Source: Sagittula sp. P11
GTDB lineage: Bacteria > Pseudomonadota > Alphaproteobacteria > Rhodobacterales > Rhodobacteraceae
DNA: 64,000 bases
Direction of reading: 5' to 3'
Assembly: GCF_002814095.1 (NCBI RefSeq)
Contig: NZ_CP021914.1
Coordinates: 186,001 to 250,000 of the forward strand
Under the pieces are notes generated by a model. It was not told the DNA's origin. It worked only from the letters and a program-made list of their open reading frames with translations, and did no database searches. The position numbers and the translations under genes are program-made. Shown one piece after another: positions 28,488 through 37,346 of the stretch (position 1 is its first letter; the number at the start of each line of letters is the position of its first letter).

Positions 28488-29180
28488 TCATGTTGACAAA
28501 TGGCGGATCCAAAGCCTGATCGACGTGATGTCGACAAAGCCGAGGAAACTCCCTGCGGTCTTATCGTAGCGGGTAGCAACGCGGCGGGCGTTTTTCAGCT
28601 TGTTGAAACACCGTTCGACCAGGTCGCGTCGCTGGTAGAGTGAGCGGTCGACCCCGACGCGCATTTTGAGTGATTTCCGCATCGGGATGACAGACAGAAC
28701 GTCACGGCTTTCCATGGATCTGCGAATGCTGTCAGAGTCATAGCCGCGGTCGGCCAGCAGGACGCTCGGGGTAGGCAGATTGTCGGTCAAGACCATATCG
28801 AAGCCAAGACAATCAGAGGTTTGCCCCGCGGTGATTTCGGTCCTCATGGGCAGCCCTGCAGCATTGGCGATGAAGTGGATCTTGGTCGTGAAGCCACCTC
28901 TTAAGCGGCCGAACCCCTGTCGCCGAGTCCCCCTTTAGCGCAGGCTGCCTGATGGTGCACGCCAACGACCGTGATGTCGATCATCGGAAGTGCATGCGGC
29001 ACTGCCTCGCTTTCGTTAAGGGCGTCCATGATCAGTTCACAAAGTCCTGCCAGTGTCCAGCGCCGGAACTGCCGATAGACGCTGGAGCACTTGCCAAACT
29101 CTTCCCGCAGGTCTCGCCACCGGGCTCCGGTGCGGGTAATCCAGCAAATCCCATCAACAACGAGGCGGTGGATGCTAGCT
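28488..29180 (-). pseudogene. IS5-family (IS427-like) transposase, 5'-truncated, in two frames
   Basis: The upstream frame reads VDGICWITRTGARWRDL, then SSVYRQFRRWTLAGL and MIDITVVGVHHQAACAKGG; the downstream frame gives GGFTTKIHFIANAAGLPM, VLLADRGYDSDSI (second Asp region), RCFNKLKNARRVATRYDK and ends LWIRHLST. The frames meet at five C on the plus strand (28929-28933); six would join them as GGTRRQGFGR. IS427-group elements often need frameshifting here, so this could be natural. The first 40 or so residues and the left terminal repeat are missing, apparently lost near the adjacent IS3 element, so the copy is not autonomous. Confidence 0.8.
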
Positions 29181-29272
29181 GTTCAGTCCCGGCATTTGGC
29201 GGATCGAGTTTAGGATGAATCTGTCGGGCTCTGAAGTCCAGATCCTGCAGACGTTGACCTGCCACTGAACTT

Positions 29273-30202
29273 TCATCCAGCCACGACCGGAGCCCGGTTA
29301 GTGTTTACGCCGGTTGGCGCAGGTTGAGCAATCGCCCGGCGCGCGGAGCTTTCATCTCGCGCAGCGGGGCGGGCGATTGCGGTGGTCAGGGTCCGCGCGT
29401 AGGCAGCCGGGGTCTGGTAATCCAAGGCCGAATGGGGGCGCTCGGTGTTGTAGTCCGTAGCCCAGGCTGCGATCACGATCCGCGCATGGGCCAGATTGCG
29501 GAACATGGTCTCGTTGAGCAGCTCGTCGCGCATCCGGCCGTTGAAGCTTTCGACGAAACCGTTCTGCATCGGCTTGCCCGGCGCGATGTAGTGCCATTCG
29601 ACCCGGTGCTCGGAACACCACCGCAGGATCGCGTTACTGGTCAGCTCCGTCCCATTATCGCTGACAATCATGCCGGGCTTGCCGCGGCGCTCGATCAGGG
29701 CCGTCAGTTCACGCGCGACACGGCGCCCTGAGATCGAGGTGTCCGGGATCGCCGCCAGGCATTCCCGGGTGACGTCGTCGACCACGTTGAGCACGCGGAA
29801 GCGCTGGCCGTTGGCGAACTGGTCATGGACGAAATCCAATGACCAACGGGCGTTCGGTCGCGCCTCGACCAGGATCGGTGCCCGCGTTCCGACCGCCTTG
29901 CGCCGCGCCTTCCGCTTGCGCACCGTCAGCCCTTCTTCGCGGTAGAGCCGATAGATCCGATTGATCCCCGAGGGCTCGCCCTCGCGGCGCAGCAGCACGA
30001 ACAGGCGCCGGTAGCCGAACCGCCGACGCTCGTTGGCCAGGTCCCGCAACCGGCCGCGCAGAACCGTGTCCGGCGCGCGCTGAGATCGATAGCGGATCAT
30101 CGTGCGATCCGCGCCGACGATGTGGCAGGCCCGCCGTTCCGACAGGCCATGCTCAGCCTGAAGATAGGCGACGACTTCGCGCTTCACCGCGGGCCCTACC
30201 AC
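29273..30202 (-). CDS. IS3-family transposase OrfB (DDE integrase domain)
   Basis: A 309-residue frame with an HTH_21-like start ([20 protein letters not shown]) and an integrase core with all three acidic residues: Asp in [11 protein letters not shown], Asp in [10 protein letters not shown] and Glu in [15 protein letters not shown]. It is normally produced as an OrfAB fusion by -1 frameshifting. The slippery heptamer A AAA AAG sits at the end of orfA (about 30198-30205), and slipping there gives [12 protein letters not shown] across the junction. The copy has no stop or frameshift damage and probably encodes an active transposase. Confidence 0.92.
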   Translation of the reverse strand: MVGPAVKREVVAYLQAEHGLSERRACHIVGADRTMIRYRSQRAPDTVLRGRLRDLANERRRFGYRRLFVLLRREGEPSGINRIYRLYREEGLTVRKRKARRKAVGTRAPILVEARPNARWSLDFVHDQFANGQRFRVLNVVDDVTRECLAAIPDTSISGRRVARELTALIERRGKPGMIVSDNGTELTSNAILRWCSEHRVEWHYIAPGKPMQNGFVESFNGRMRDELLNETMFRNLAHARIVIAAWATDYNTERPHSALDYQTPAAYARTLTTAIARPAARDESSARRAIAQPAPTGVNTNRAPVVAG

Positions 30203-30462
30203 TTTTTTGAAACCAGATCCTTCATCGCCGCCAGATCCAGCATCTGTTCGGCCAGAAGCTTCTTCAACTTGGCGTTCTCATCCTCAAGCGCCTTCAGCCG
30301 CTTGGCCTCTGATACCGTCATGCCACCGAACTTGGCCTTCCAGTTGTAGAAGGTGCCTTCCGACATGCCGTGCTTGCGGCATAGATCGGCGCACTTCGCG
30401 CCGGCCTCATGCTCGGCCAGGATGCCGATGATCTGCTCGTCCGTGAATCTCGTTCGCTTCAT
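30196..30462 (-). CDS. IS3-family transposase OrfA (helix-turn-helix)
   Basis: An 88-residue DNA-binding frame. [21 protein letters not shown] and [20 protein letters not shown] form the helix-turn-helix, and [20 protein letters not shown] is the leucine-zipper segment used for dimerisation. The end of the frame contains A AAA AAG, a classical -1 slippery site, just before its TAG stop. OrfA alone usually represses or modulates transposition. Confidence 0.92.
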   Translation of the reverse strand: MKRTRFTDEQIIGILAEHEAGAKCADLCRKHGMSEGTFYNWKAKFGGMTVSEAKRLKALEDENAKLKKLLAEQMLDLAAMKDLVSKKW

Positions 30463-30525
30463 TGTCCGTCCTCAGGTTGGGCCGGACTCTAATCGACGGT
30501 GGAGGAAAAATCCCGTGGCAGGTCA

Positions 30526-30714
30526 GCAGCAGCCCGCCGTATCTTTTCTTTCAGTTGAAGCAGGTCGGCTGGCTGATCCCCCCTTGCGGCAGATCTCCCC
30601 GAGCGGCGTGCCTTCCTCGCCCTGCTTCAGGATGAACGCCTTCTGCCCCTCAGTGAACTTCGATGCCTTCACGCTTTTCCTAACCTTAATCTCAGTTGTT
30701 TGAATTGTTTGCAT
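30526..30714 (-). pseudogene. Relic of a second IS3-family OrfA
   Basis: The frame reads VKASKFTEGQKAFILKQGEEG and GEICRKGG, the start of a different IS3-type OrfA. It then shifts frame at six C (30578-30583) into ISQPTCFN, stop, KKRYGG. One extra G on the coding strand would restore the frame, but the internal TGA (where Trp is expected) would remain. It ends at the right inverted repeat of the complete IS3 element, which probably truncated it. Confidence 0.75.
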
Positions 30715-30832
30715 GCACCCAAACAAGATGCGCAAATATTAATCGAATGAATAAATATTGCGGGCTTCTTCTCAGTTTCGCTTTGAGGAATCGAAGGTAG
30801 CTCTGATTGTTGATGTACGAACAATAATGAAA

Positions 30833-30849
30833 GACCCGCTCACCGGGTC
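30833..30849. repeat. Small hairpin in the livK leader
   Basis: GACCCG and CGGGTC form a 6-bp stem with a 5-base loop 33 bases before the livK start. It may be a leader structure or the 3' end of an upstream minus-strand transcript (followed by TTTC on that strand). No role is certain. Confidence 0.35.
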
Positions 30850-30881
30850 CAATGACTGTAGAGACACAACAGGAGCGCACT

Positions 30882-32174
30882 ATGAACAAGAAGGTTGCAC
30901 CGGCGTCTTCCCTATCCCGCCGCACGTTGCTGCGTGGTGCTGCGGGCGCCGGGCTTTTGCTGTCCGCCCCCGGCATCCTCGGCCGCGCCTCGGCGCAATC
31001 CGGCGACGTGATCAAGCTCGGGGCCCCATTCCACCGCACCGGCATCGGCGCTTCTTACGGCCGCTGGTACGAACGCACCGCCAACGCGGCGGTCAAGCTC
31101 ATCAACGAGCAGGGCGGGATCAATGGCATGCCCATCGAGATGATCATCGAGGATGACGGCACCGATCCGAAACGCGGAGTCGAGGTGATGGAGAAATTCG
31201 CCACCGAGCACAAGGTGGACGCGGTTTTCGGCCATCTCTATTCCCATGTGGTCGCCGCCACCGCACCGCGCGCGGGCGAGCTGAAAATGCCTTATTTCCT
31301 GTGCTCCGAAGCCCATACGCTGGCCTCGGGAGCGTTCAACCGCTACTGCTTCCAGCCCTCGATCACCGATGTCAAAAGCCAGGTGAGCTCCATGGCGCCG
31401 TGGATTTCCAACAATCTCGGCAAGAAGGTTACCCTGATCTACCCGGATTTCAACTTCGGCTACGATCACCGCGACAACATGACGGCGGCCATCGAGGCGC
31501 AGGGCGGCCAGGTGGTGGCCTCTATCGCCATTCCGCCGAGCGAAACCTCTTTCACTCGCTATATGCCGCAAATCCCGTTCAACACCGATGTGATCTATCA
31601 CGTCATGGTCGGCCCGGCGGTTCTGACCTTTGTGAAAGAACTGGGCGAGCATCTGGGCAGCAAGCGCCCGGAGATTTTCGGTTTCATCGACAGTCTCGAA
31701 GCCGTGGACATGGACATCCCGCAGCTCGCTTTCCTCGAAGACACCTATTTCTGGGAGGCGATGCCGCGCTACGCGCAGGCCAATCAGACCGAGTTCGACA
31801 AGTTCTTCCGCGAAAAGGTCGGCGTCGATGACAAGGGCGCCTCGGTGGACGATCCGAAAGACATCGCGACCTATGCGCATATGTTCTCCGTCTGGGAGAC
31901 GCTGTTTGCGATGAAGGCGGCGATGGAGAAGGCCGATTACAAGGGCCAAGCGCAGAAGATCGACTTCCTCGAGGCAATGGAAAGCATTGCAGGCTTCGAA
32001 GAATCCAACGAGTTCCCGCAGGGCGACAAGATGTTCAACGGCAAGACCCACCAGTCCTTCGGCCATCAGAACATTTCCAAGGTCAAGGACGGCAAACTCG
32101 AAGTCGTCTACCGCACCTCTATCGAGGAAACGCTCTACCCGGACGAGGTCGATTACACGCAGATGTCGTTCTGA
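30882..32174 (+). CDS. ABC transporter periplasmic binding protein, branched-chain amino acid/amide type (LivK/UrtA-like)
   Basis: A 430-residue type I periplasmic binding protein. The N-terminus has a Tat-type signal (SRRTLLRGAAGAGLLLSAPG) ending near ASAQSG. The mature part shows the HAAT-family features: IKLGAPFHRTGIGASYG near the start, NEQGGINGMPIEMIIEDD, and VDAVFGHLYSHVVAA. The start ATG at 30882 follows AGGAG by seven bases; an upstream in-frame ATG at 30852 adds ten residues that weaken the signal. It heads a five-gene transporter set followed by oxidoreductases, so the ligand is probably a small organic acid, amide or ester product rather than an amino acid. Confidence 0.9.
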   Translation: MNKKVAPASSLSRRTLLRGAAGAGLLLSAPGILGRASAQSGDVIKLGAPFHRTGIGASYGRWYERTANAAVKLINEQGGINGMPIEMIIEDDGTDPKRGVEVMEKFATEHKVDAVFGHLYSHVVAATAPRAGELKMPYFLCSEAHTLASGAFNRYCFQPSITDVKSQVSSMAPWISNNLGKKVTLIYPDFNFGYDHRDNMTAAIEAQGGQVVASIAIPPSETSFTRYMPQIPFNTDVIYHVMVGPAVLTFVKELGEHLGSKRPEIFGFIDSLEAVDMDIPQLAFLEDTYFWEAMPRYAQANQTEFDKFFREKVGVDDKGASVDDPKDIATYAHMFSVWETLFAMKAAMEKADYKGQAQKIDFLEAMESIAGFEESNEFPQGDKMFNGKTHQSFGHQNISKVKDGKLEVVYRTSIEETLYPDEVDYTQMSF

Positions 32175-32185
32175 TCTCAAATCTC

Positions 32186-32213
32186 ACGAGGGCCGGTTTT
32201 GACCAGCCCTCGT
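32186..32213 (+). repeat. Hairpin between binding-protein and livH genes
   Basis: A perfect 8-bp stem (ACGAGGGC / GCCCTCGT) with a 12-base loop lies 11 bases after the binding-protein stop. Without a T-tract it is more likely an mRNA-stabilising or attenuating hairpin that raises binding-protein levels over permease. Confidence 0.6.
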
Positions 32214-32286
32214 TCCCCCAGCCATCCTGAAAAAGCCGGACGGGCCACGTCGAAAGCGACGGGCGCGAACCGGGGGAGTACGCATA

Positions 32287-33174
32287 ATGGATATCGCTCC
32301 ATACCTATTGCTCGCGACGCTTGAGGGCCTGGTGCAAGCCTCGGTCCTGATGTTGACCGCGCTTGGCCTGTCCCTCGTTTTCGGTGTCATGCGGGTCGTC
32401 AACGTCGCCCATGGAGAATTCTTCATGGTCGGCGCGCTCGTCGCCTGGCTCTGTGGCGCCTATATTCCCGGCCCGCCCGCCATCGGGTTCATCGCCGGTC
32501 TGATCGTCGCGCCGCTTTTTGTCGGGCTGCTGGCCTGGCTCGCCGACTGGGCCGTGCTGAAGCGGATCAATTACAACCCCGAGGGCACAATCGTCTCGAC
32601 CATCGGGATGCTCTACATCATCCAGCAGTTTGCGCTTCTGACTTACGGGCCGGACGCGCGCGCGGTGGATGCACCGTTCTATCACATCATCCGCACTCCG
32701 TGGTTCGGCTATTCCAGCTACAAGCTGTTCATCATCGTTGTAGCTATCGCGCTTGTGGCAGGGCTCTGGTTCATGCTGCGCCGCTCGAAGGTCGGGCTGA
32801 TCATGCGGGCAACCCAGTTCGACAAGGAAACCGCGCAGAACTTCGGCATTCCGGTCGACAAGGTCTATTCCATTGTCTTCGCCATCGGCGCGATGCTCGC
32901 GGCCATCGGCGGGGTGCTGGTGGTGCCGAACCAGCAGGCGCATTACCTGATGGGCACCGACCCGCTTCTGTTGTCCTTTGTCGTCGTCATCGTGGGTGGG
33001 CTGGGCTCCATTCCGGGCACCATCGTGGCCGCCGTGCTTATCGGTCTGTCGGACGGTCTGCTCTCTGTCTTCTTCTCTCCGACGCTGGCCAAGATCGTCT
33101 CGACGCTTCTGGTAGCCGTCGTGCTGGTGTTCAAGCCGCAGGGCCTGTTCGGCGGCAAAGGAGCGCGGGCATGA
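32287..33174 (+). CDS. livH: ABC transporter permease LivH
   Basis: A 295-residue inner-membrane permease with about eight helices. Family features include LTALGLSLVFGVMRVVNVAHGEFFM in the first helices (shown here only as a landmark; the key piece is the NVAHGEF motif) and ETAQNFGIPVDKVYSIVFAIG, the EAA-like cytoplasmic loop contacting the ATPases. The C-terminus VVIVGGLGSIPGTIVAAVL is typical. The stop overlaps the livM start as ATGA. It lies 112 bases after the binding-protein gene. Confidence 0.92.
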   Translation: MDIAPYLLLATLEGLVQASVLMLTALGLSLVFGVMRVVNVAHGEFFMVGALVAWLCGAYIPGPPAIGFIAGLIVAPLFVGLLAWLADWAVLKRINYNPEGTIVSTIGMLYIIQQFALLTYGPDARAVDAPFYHIIRTPWFGYSSYKLFIIVVAIALVAGLWFMLRRSKVGLIMRATQFDKETAQNFGIPVDKVYSIVFAIGAMLAAIGGVLVVPNQQAHYLMGTDPLLLSFVVVIVGGLGSIPGTIVAAVLIGLSDGLLSVFFSPTLAKIVSTLLVAVVLVFKPQGLFGGKGARA

Positions 33175-34220
33175 GCCTGAACAGCACGGATATTCCCACC
33201 AAACCTTCACCTGCGGCGGGCGAGACCTCCGCTCCCGCAGGCCAAAGGAAAGCCTCTTTCATGACTATCCATAACAGCAGGCTTCTGATCCTGTGCCTTG
33301 CCACCATTGCCGTGCTCTTTGCCCTGCAATTCCTGCTCAGCGATTATCTCGTGCTGGCGCTGACCCGCATCCTGATCCTGTCGATCTTCGCCATGGGGTA
33401 TAACATGCTCATGGGCTACACTGGCCTCTTGAGCCTCGGCCATGCGATGTTCTTCGGCTTCGGCCTCTACGCCGCCGGTCTGTCGAGCTATTATTTCGGC
33501 ACCTCCCTGCCGGTCTCCTTTCTGATCGGCGTGGCCGCGTCCTTGGTGTTTTCCTTCGTCATCGGGCTTCTGGCGCTCCGCACCGAGGGTGTGTCATTCA
33601 TGATCGTGACGCTGATGTTCGCACAGGCCGCCTATCTCTCCACGCTCTATTTCTCCAAGATCACCGGCGGCGATCAGGGGCTGACCCTGCCGACAACGGC
33701 ACGTTCCTTTTCCCTGCTGGGGATCGGTTTCGACATGACCAGTGACACGGTGCGTTTCAACCTGTCGCTGGTGATGTTCTCCGCCGTGCTCTTGTTCTTC
33801 TTCTTCGTCACTCAGGGCCCCCTCGGGCGGCTGTTCTCGGCGGTGAAGGAAAATGAACCTCGCACGCAGATGCTGGGTTTCGACACCTACCGCGTTCGTC
33901 TTGCGGCCTTCACCCTCTCAGGCACGGTCTCGGGCCTTGCGGGGGCGCTTTACGGGCTGATGTTCGGCTATATCGGCTCCGCTTTTGCTGGGTTCCATTA
34001 CTCGATCGAGGCGCTTCTGTTCACCCTCGTGGGCGGGCCGGGCACGCTTTTGGGGCCGCTTCTGGGCACCGGCGTAATGACCATGCTGATCGACCGTCTG
34101 AGCGGCATCACCACGGCCTATCTGATTATCATCGGGGTGATCCTCATCATGGTGAACATGTGGTTCCCCAAAGGTATTCTCGGCACCATTCGTGAAAGGT
34201 GGATCCCGTGGCTGAAGTAA
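33171..34220 (+). CDS. livM: ABC transporter permease LivM
   Basis: A 349-residue permease. A roughly 40-residue hydrophilic N-terminal extension (PTKPSPAAGETSAPAGQRK) precedes the first helix; an internal ATG at 33261 (MTIHNSRLL) is a possible shorter start. The body has the LivM signature YNMLMGYTGLLSLGHAMFFG and the cytoplasmic loop RLFSAVKENEPRTQMLGFDT, and ends MVNMWFPKGILG. The chosen ATG overlaps the livH stop as ATGA, supporting translational coupling. The end overlaps the livG start region by 13 bases. Confidence 0.92.
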   Translation: MSLNSTDIPTKPSPAAGETSAPAGQRKASFMTIHNSRLLILCLATIAVLFALQFLLSDYLVLALTRILILSIFAMGYNMLMGYTGLLSLGHAMFFGFGLYAAGLSSYYFGTSLPVSFLIGVAASLVFSFVIGLLALRTEGVSFMIVTLMFAQAAYLSTLYFSKITGGDQGLTLPTTARSFSLLGIGFDMTSDTVRFNLSLVMFSAVLLFFFFVTQGPLGRLFSAVKENEPRTQMLGFDTYRVRLAAFTLSGTVSGLAGALYGLMFGYIGSAFAGFHYSIEALLFTLVGGPGTLLGPLLGTGVMTMLIDRLSGITTAYLIIIGVILIMVNMWFPKGILGTIRERWIPWLK

Positions 34221-34951
34221 CCCTTCTCGAAACCCGCGGTCTGTCGCGCCATTTCGATGCGCTCAAGGCGGTAGACGGTGTAGACTTCAAACTCAACAAA
34301 GGCGAAATCCGCGCCATCATCGGGCCGAACGGGGCAGGCAAATCGACCTTCGTCAGCCTTCTGTCCGGGCGTATCCCGCCCTCCGCCGGTCAGGTATTTT
34401 TCGACGGCGAGGATGTCACCGCGCTTCCGGCACACAAACGGGTTCGTCGCGGCATTGCTTACACGTTCCAGATCACCAACATCTACCCGAGCCTCACCGT
34501 GCTCGAGAACATCGAGATCGCGGTGCAAAACCGGCTCAAACCGTCTCTGTTCGGCGGCGCGAGCGAGGCGGAGATCAATGCCGAAGCCATCAAGGCGGCC
34601 GAGGCCGTGGGGCTGCGCGATCGTCTGAATGAGACGGCGGGCATTCTGGCCTATGGTCACCAGCGACTTCTGGAAGTTGCGATGGGGCTGGGGCTTCGTC
34701 CGAAGCTTCTGATCCTCGATGAACCGACCCAGGGCCTCTCGGACTCGGAGATCGCCAACTTCATTGAGGTGGTGAAACGGGTGAACGAGACCGCCACCGT
34801 ACTCCTGATCGAGCACAACATGGATGTGGTTCTGGCTCTGGCCGACCGGATCACCGTGCTCGAACGCGGTCAGCTTCTGGCCGAGGGCACGCCCGACGAG
34901 ATCGTCGACAACGCAGCCGTCCAGGCCGCCTATCTGGGAGAACCGGCATGA
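34208..34951 (+). CDS. livG: ABC transporter ATP-binding protein LivG
   Basis: A 247-residue ATPase. Walker A is GPNGAGKST near residue 38, Walker B LILDEPTQGLS near 170, and the LivG-type insertion YTFQITNIYPSLTVLENI is present. The signature region here reads ILAYGHQRLLEVAMGL, the YGxQR variant usual in LivG. GTG at 34208 is preferred because AAAGGTGG lies six bases before it; another GTG at 34199 is possible. It overlaps the livM end and the livF start (ATGA). Confidence 0.93.
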   Translation: MAEVTLLETRGLSRHFDALKAVDGVDFKLNKGEIRAIIGPNGAGKSTFVSLLSGRIPPSAGQVFFDGEDVTALPAHKRVRRGIAYTFQITNIYPSLTVLENIEIAVQNRLKPSLFGGASEAEINAEAIKAAEAVGLRDRLNETAGILAYGHQRLLEVAMGLGLRPKLLILDEPTQGLSDSEIANFIEVVKRVNETATVLLIEHNMDVVLALADRITVLERGQLLAEGTPDEIVDNAAVQAAYLGEPA

Positions 34952-35655
34952 GCATGATGTCCGTCAAAGGCTTTGACGCCTTCTATGGCCGCAGCCAGGC
35001 ACTGCGCAATTTCACCATCGATCTGAAGGGCGGCGAAGTGCTTTGCCTTCTGGGCCGCAATGGCGCGGGCAAGACCACGGCGCTCAAGACCATCATGGGT
35101 ACGGTGCGCCCGGCGTCGGGGACGCTGACCTTGGACGGCAAGGACCTCACGGGGCTTCCGGCCAAGGACATTCCGCGCGCGGGCATCGGCTATGTGCCGC
35201 AGGGGCGGCGTTTGTTCACCGAGCTGACGGTCTGGGAAAACCTCGAAATCGGGCTGATGACACGCAATACCGACATCAGCGCGCTCGATCATGCGCTCGA
35301 ATTGTTCCCGGTGCTCAAGGAAAGGATGCGTCAGCGCTCCGGCACCTTGTCGGGCGGGGAACAGACCATGCTCGCCATGGCGCGCGCCATGTGCATCAAC
35401 CCGTCGGTGATCATGCTCGATGAACCGACCGAAGGGCTGATGCCTTCGGCTATCGCAGGCATTCGCGATGCGGTGGTGAAACTGCGCGACGAAGGGGTGG
35501 CGGTCCTGCTGGTGGAGCAACGCGTCGATGCGGTGCTCTCCATCGCCAACCGGGTCGCCTTCATGGATCACGGCGAAATCAAAGCCGAATTCGATATCGA
35601 AGAGGTCCGGGCCAAACCGGAACTGCTGCACCAATACGTCGGGGTCGGCCGCTGA
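34948..35655 (+). CDS. livF: ABC transporter ATP-binding protein LivF
   Basis: A 235-residue ATPase of the LivF type. Walker A is GRNGAGKTT near residue 34, the signature LSGGEQTMLAMARAM near 135, and Walker B VIMLDEPTEGLMP near 155. The conserved GYVPQGRRLFTELTVWENL is diagnostic of LivF. The start overlaps livG by ATGA. It completes the KHMGF set and lies 37 bases before the GMC oxidoreductase gene, so transport and oxidation genes are likely one operon. Confidence 0.93.
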   Translation: MSMMSVKGFDAFYGRSQALRNFTIDLKGGEVLCLLGRNGAGKTTALKTIMGTVRPASGTLTLDGKDLTGLPAKDIPRAGIGYVPQGRRLFTELTVWENLEIGLMTRNTDISALDHALELFPVLKERMRQRSGTLSGGEQTMLAMARAMCINPSVIMLDEPTEGLMPSAIAGIRDAVVKLRDEGVAVLLVEQRVDAVLSIANRVAFMDHGEIKAEFDIEEVRAKPELLHQYVGVGR

Positions 35656-35692
35656 GCCGTTCCCTTCAGACCAAATCCAACGGGAGCACATC

Positions 35693-37324
35693 ATGAACCA
35701 GTACAGCCCAACCGATCTTTCGCCCGATCGCGAAATCATGTCGGAGTCCATCCGCGCGTCCTATGACTTCATCGTCTGTGGCGGCGGCACCGCCGGCAGC
35801 GTGGTCGCCCGTCGTCTGGCCGAAGACCCGAACGTGTCGGTTCTTCTGCTCGAAGCGGGCGGCTCCGACCGGGTGCCGCAGGTGATCGACAGCACGCAAT
35901 GGATGTGGAACATCGGCACCTCGCGCGACTGGGGCTACAAGGCCGCGCCGTCGGACACGGTGAACGGGCGCACGCCGGTCCTGCCGATGGGCAAGGTGCT
36001 GGGTGGTGGCTCGTCGATCAACGGCTCGGTCTGGGCGCGTGGTCACATGAACGACTTCAACAACTGGGCGGCAGCTTCCGGCGAAGAGGCGTGGAACTAC
36101 GAGAACACGCTGGCGATCTATCGCAAGATCGAGGACTGGCAGGGCACGCCCGACGAGAAACGACGCGGCAAGGGCGGGCTTCTGAATATCCTTCAACCCG
36201 AAGATCCGATCCCGCTTGTTGCCAGTCTGATCAAGGGCGCCGAAGCCATCGGCATCCCGTTTGTCGATGACATCAACGCCGCGCCGATGGAAGGCGAGGG
36301 AGGCTGTGGCCTGCCGAACGTTCTGGTGCAGGACGGCAACCAGCGTGTGTCCATGGCCGCAACCTATCTGCATCCCTACATGGGCCGCCCGAACCTGCAC
36401 GTCTTGCTCTGCGCCGAGACCACAAAGGTCGAGATCGAAGACGGCAAGGCCACAGGTGTCAGCTTTGTGCGCCGGGGGCGTCAGTACACGGTCAATGCCG
36501 ACAAGGAGATCATCCTGTCGATGGGGGCGATCAACACTCCGAAGACGCTGATGCTCTCCGGTGTCGGCGATGAAGCCCAGCTCAAACAGTACGGTATCGC
36601 CGTGAAACAACACCTGCCGGGCGTCGGCAAGAACTTCCAGGATCACATCCTTCTGGCGGGCTGCTGCTGGGAATACATCACGCCGGAAGCGCCGCGTAAC
36701 AACGCCGCCGAGTTCGTGTTCTACGCCAAGAGCCGCCCGGACCTTCCGACCCCGGATCTCATGCCGGTGTTGGAGGAATGCCCCTTCGGCTCCGAGGTCA
36801 CCGGCCCGCAATACGGCCTGCCGTCTGCGCCCGAAACCGCCTGGACGCTGGCGCCGGGTCTGGCGCGCCCGGACAGCCGCGGCGAGGTGAAACTTGCCTC
36901 CGCAGACTGGCGCGATGCGCCGATCATCGAAGCGAACTTCCTTTCGACCCAGACCGACATCGACGCGATGCTGAAATGTATCGAGATGTGCCGTGACATC
37001 GGCAATTCCGAGTTCTGCGCGCCGTATCGCAAGAAAGAACTGATGCCCGGTCCGCTCCCGAAGGACGAGATGACCAACTTCCTGCGCGACGCGGCAGGAA
37101 CCTATTTCCACGAGACCTGCACCTGCAAAATGGGCACGGACGAGATGTCTGTCGTGGACGGTCGCCTGAACGTCTACGGCATCAAGGGCCTGCGCATCGC
37201 CGATGGCTCGATCATGCCGGAAATCACCACCGGCAACACCATGGCGCCGATTGCCGTGATCGGGGAACGCGCCGCCGGGTTCATCCGTGAGACGTACAAC
37301 CTGACCGCCGAAGCTTCGGCGTGA
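35693..37324 (+). CDS. GMC-family FAD-dependent alcohol/choline-type dehydrogenase
   Basis: A 543-residue GMC oxidoreductase. The N-terminal FAD motif FIVCGGGTAGSVVARRLAE (about 26-44) is followed by the GMC signature region MGKVLGGGSSINGSVWARGH. The C-terminal catalytic domain has YFHETCTCKMG with the conserved His and the final NTMAPIAVIGERAA with the active-site Asn position. The family oxidises alcohols to aldehydes. It is followed after 22 bases by an aldehyde dehydrogenase, a classical alcohol-to-acid pair like betA/betB, though the esterase nearby argues against choline as the substrate. The start follows GGGAG by seven bases. The longer frame overlapping livF is a shadow. Confidence 0.9.
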   Translation: MNQYSPTDLSPDREIMSESIRASYDFIVCGGGTAGSVVARRLAEDPNVSVLLLEAGGSDRVPQVIDSTQWMWNIGTSRDWGYKAAPSDTVNGRTPVLPMGKVLGGGSSINGSVWARGHMNDFNNWAAASGEEAWNYENTLAIYRKIEDWQGTPDEKRRGKGGLLNILQPEDPIPLVASLIKGAEAIGIPFVDDINAAPMEGEGGCGLPNVLVQDGNQRVSMAATYLHPYMGRPNLHVLLCAETTKVEIEDGKATGVSFVRRGRQYTVNADKEIILSMGAINTPKTLMLSGVGDEAQLKQYGIAVKQHLPGVGKNFQDHILLAGCCWEYITPEAPRNNAAEFVFYAKSRPDLPTPDLMPVLEECPFGSEVTGPQYGLPSAPETAWTLAPGLARPDSRGEVKLASADWRDAPIIEANFLSTQTDIDAMLKCIEMCRDIGNSEFCAPYRKKELMPGPLPKDEMTNFLRDAAGTYFHETCTCKMGTDEMSVVDGRLNVYGIKGLRIADGSIMPEITTGNTMAPIAVIGERAAGFIRETYNLTAEASA

Positions 37325-37346
37325 TCTGAACTGAAGGACAATCAAA

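Larger units (their letters stand above)
29255..30525 (-). mobile_element. Complete IS3-family insertion sequence (1,271 bp)
   Basis: Both transposase frames are intact and flanked by terminal inverted repeats. TGACCTGCCAC at 29255-29265 matches its exact complement at 30515-30525, and the similarity extends imperfectly to about 25 bases. No target duplication is visible (CGT on the left, GCA on the right), suggesting later rearrangement of a flank. It is inserted among older IS relics and is the only element in the window that looks potentially active. Confidence 0.85.

Noticed and set aside
29251-30529. Target-site duplication around the complete IS3 element
   Set aside because: The flanking bases (CGT on the left, GCA on the right) do not match, so no duplication is claimed.
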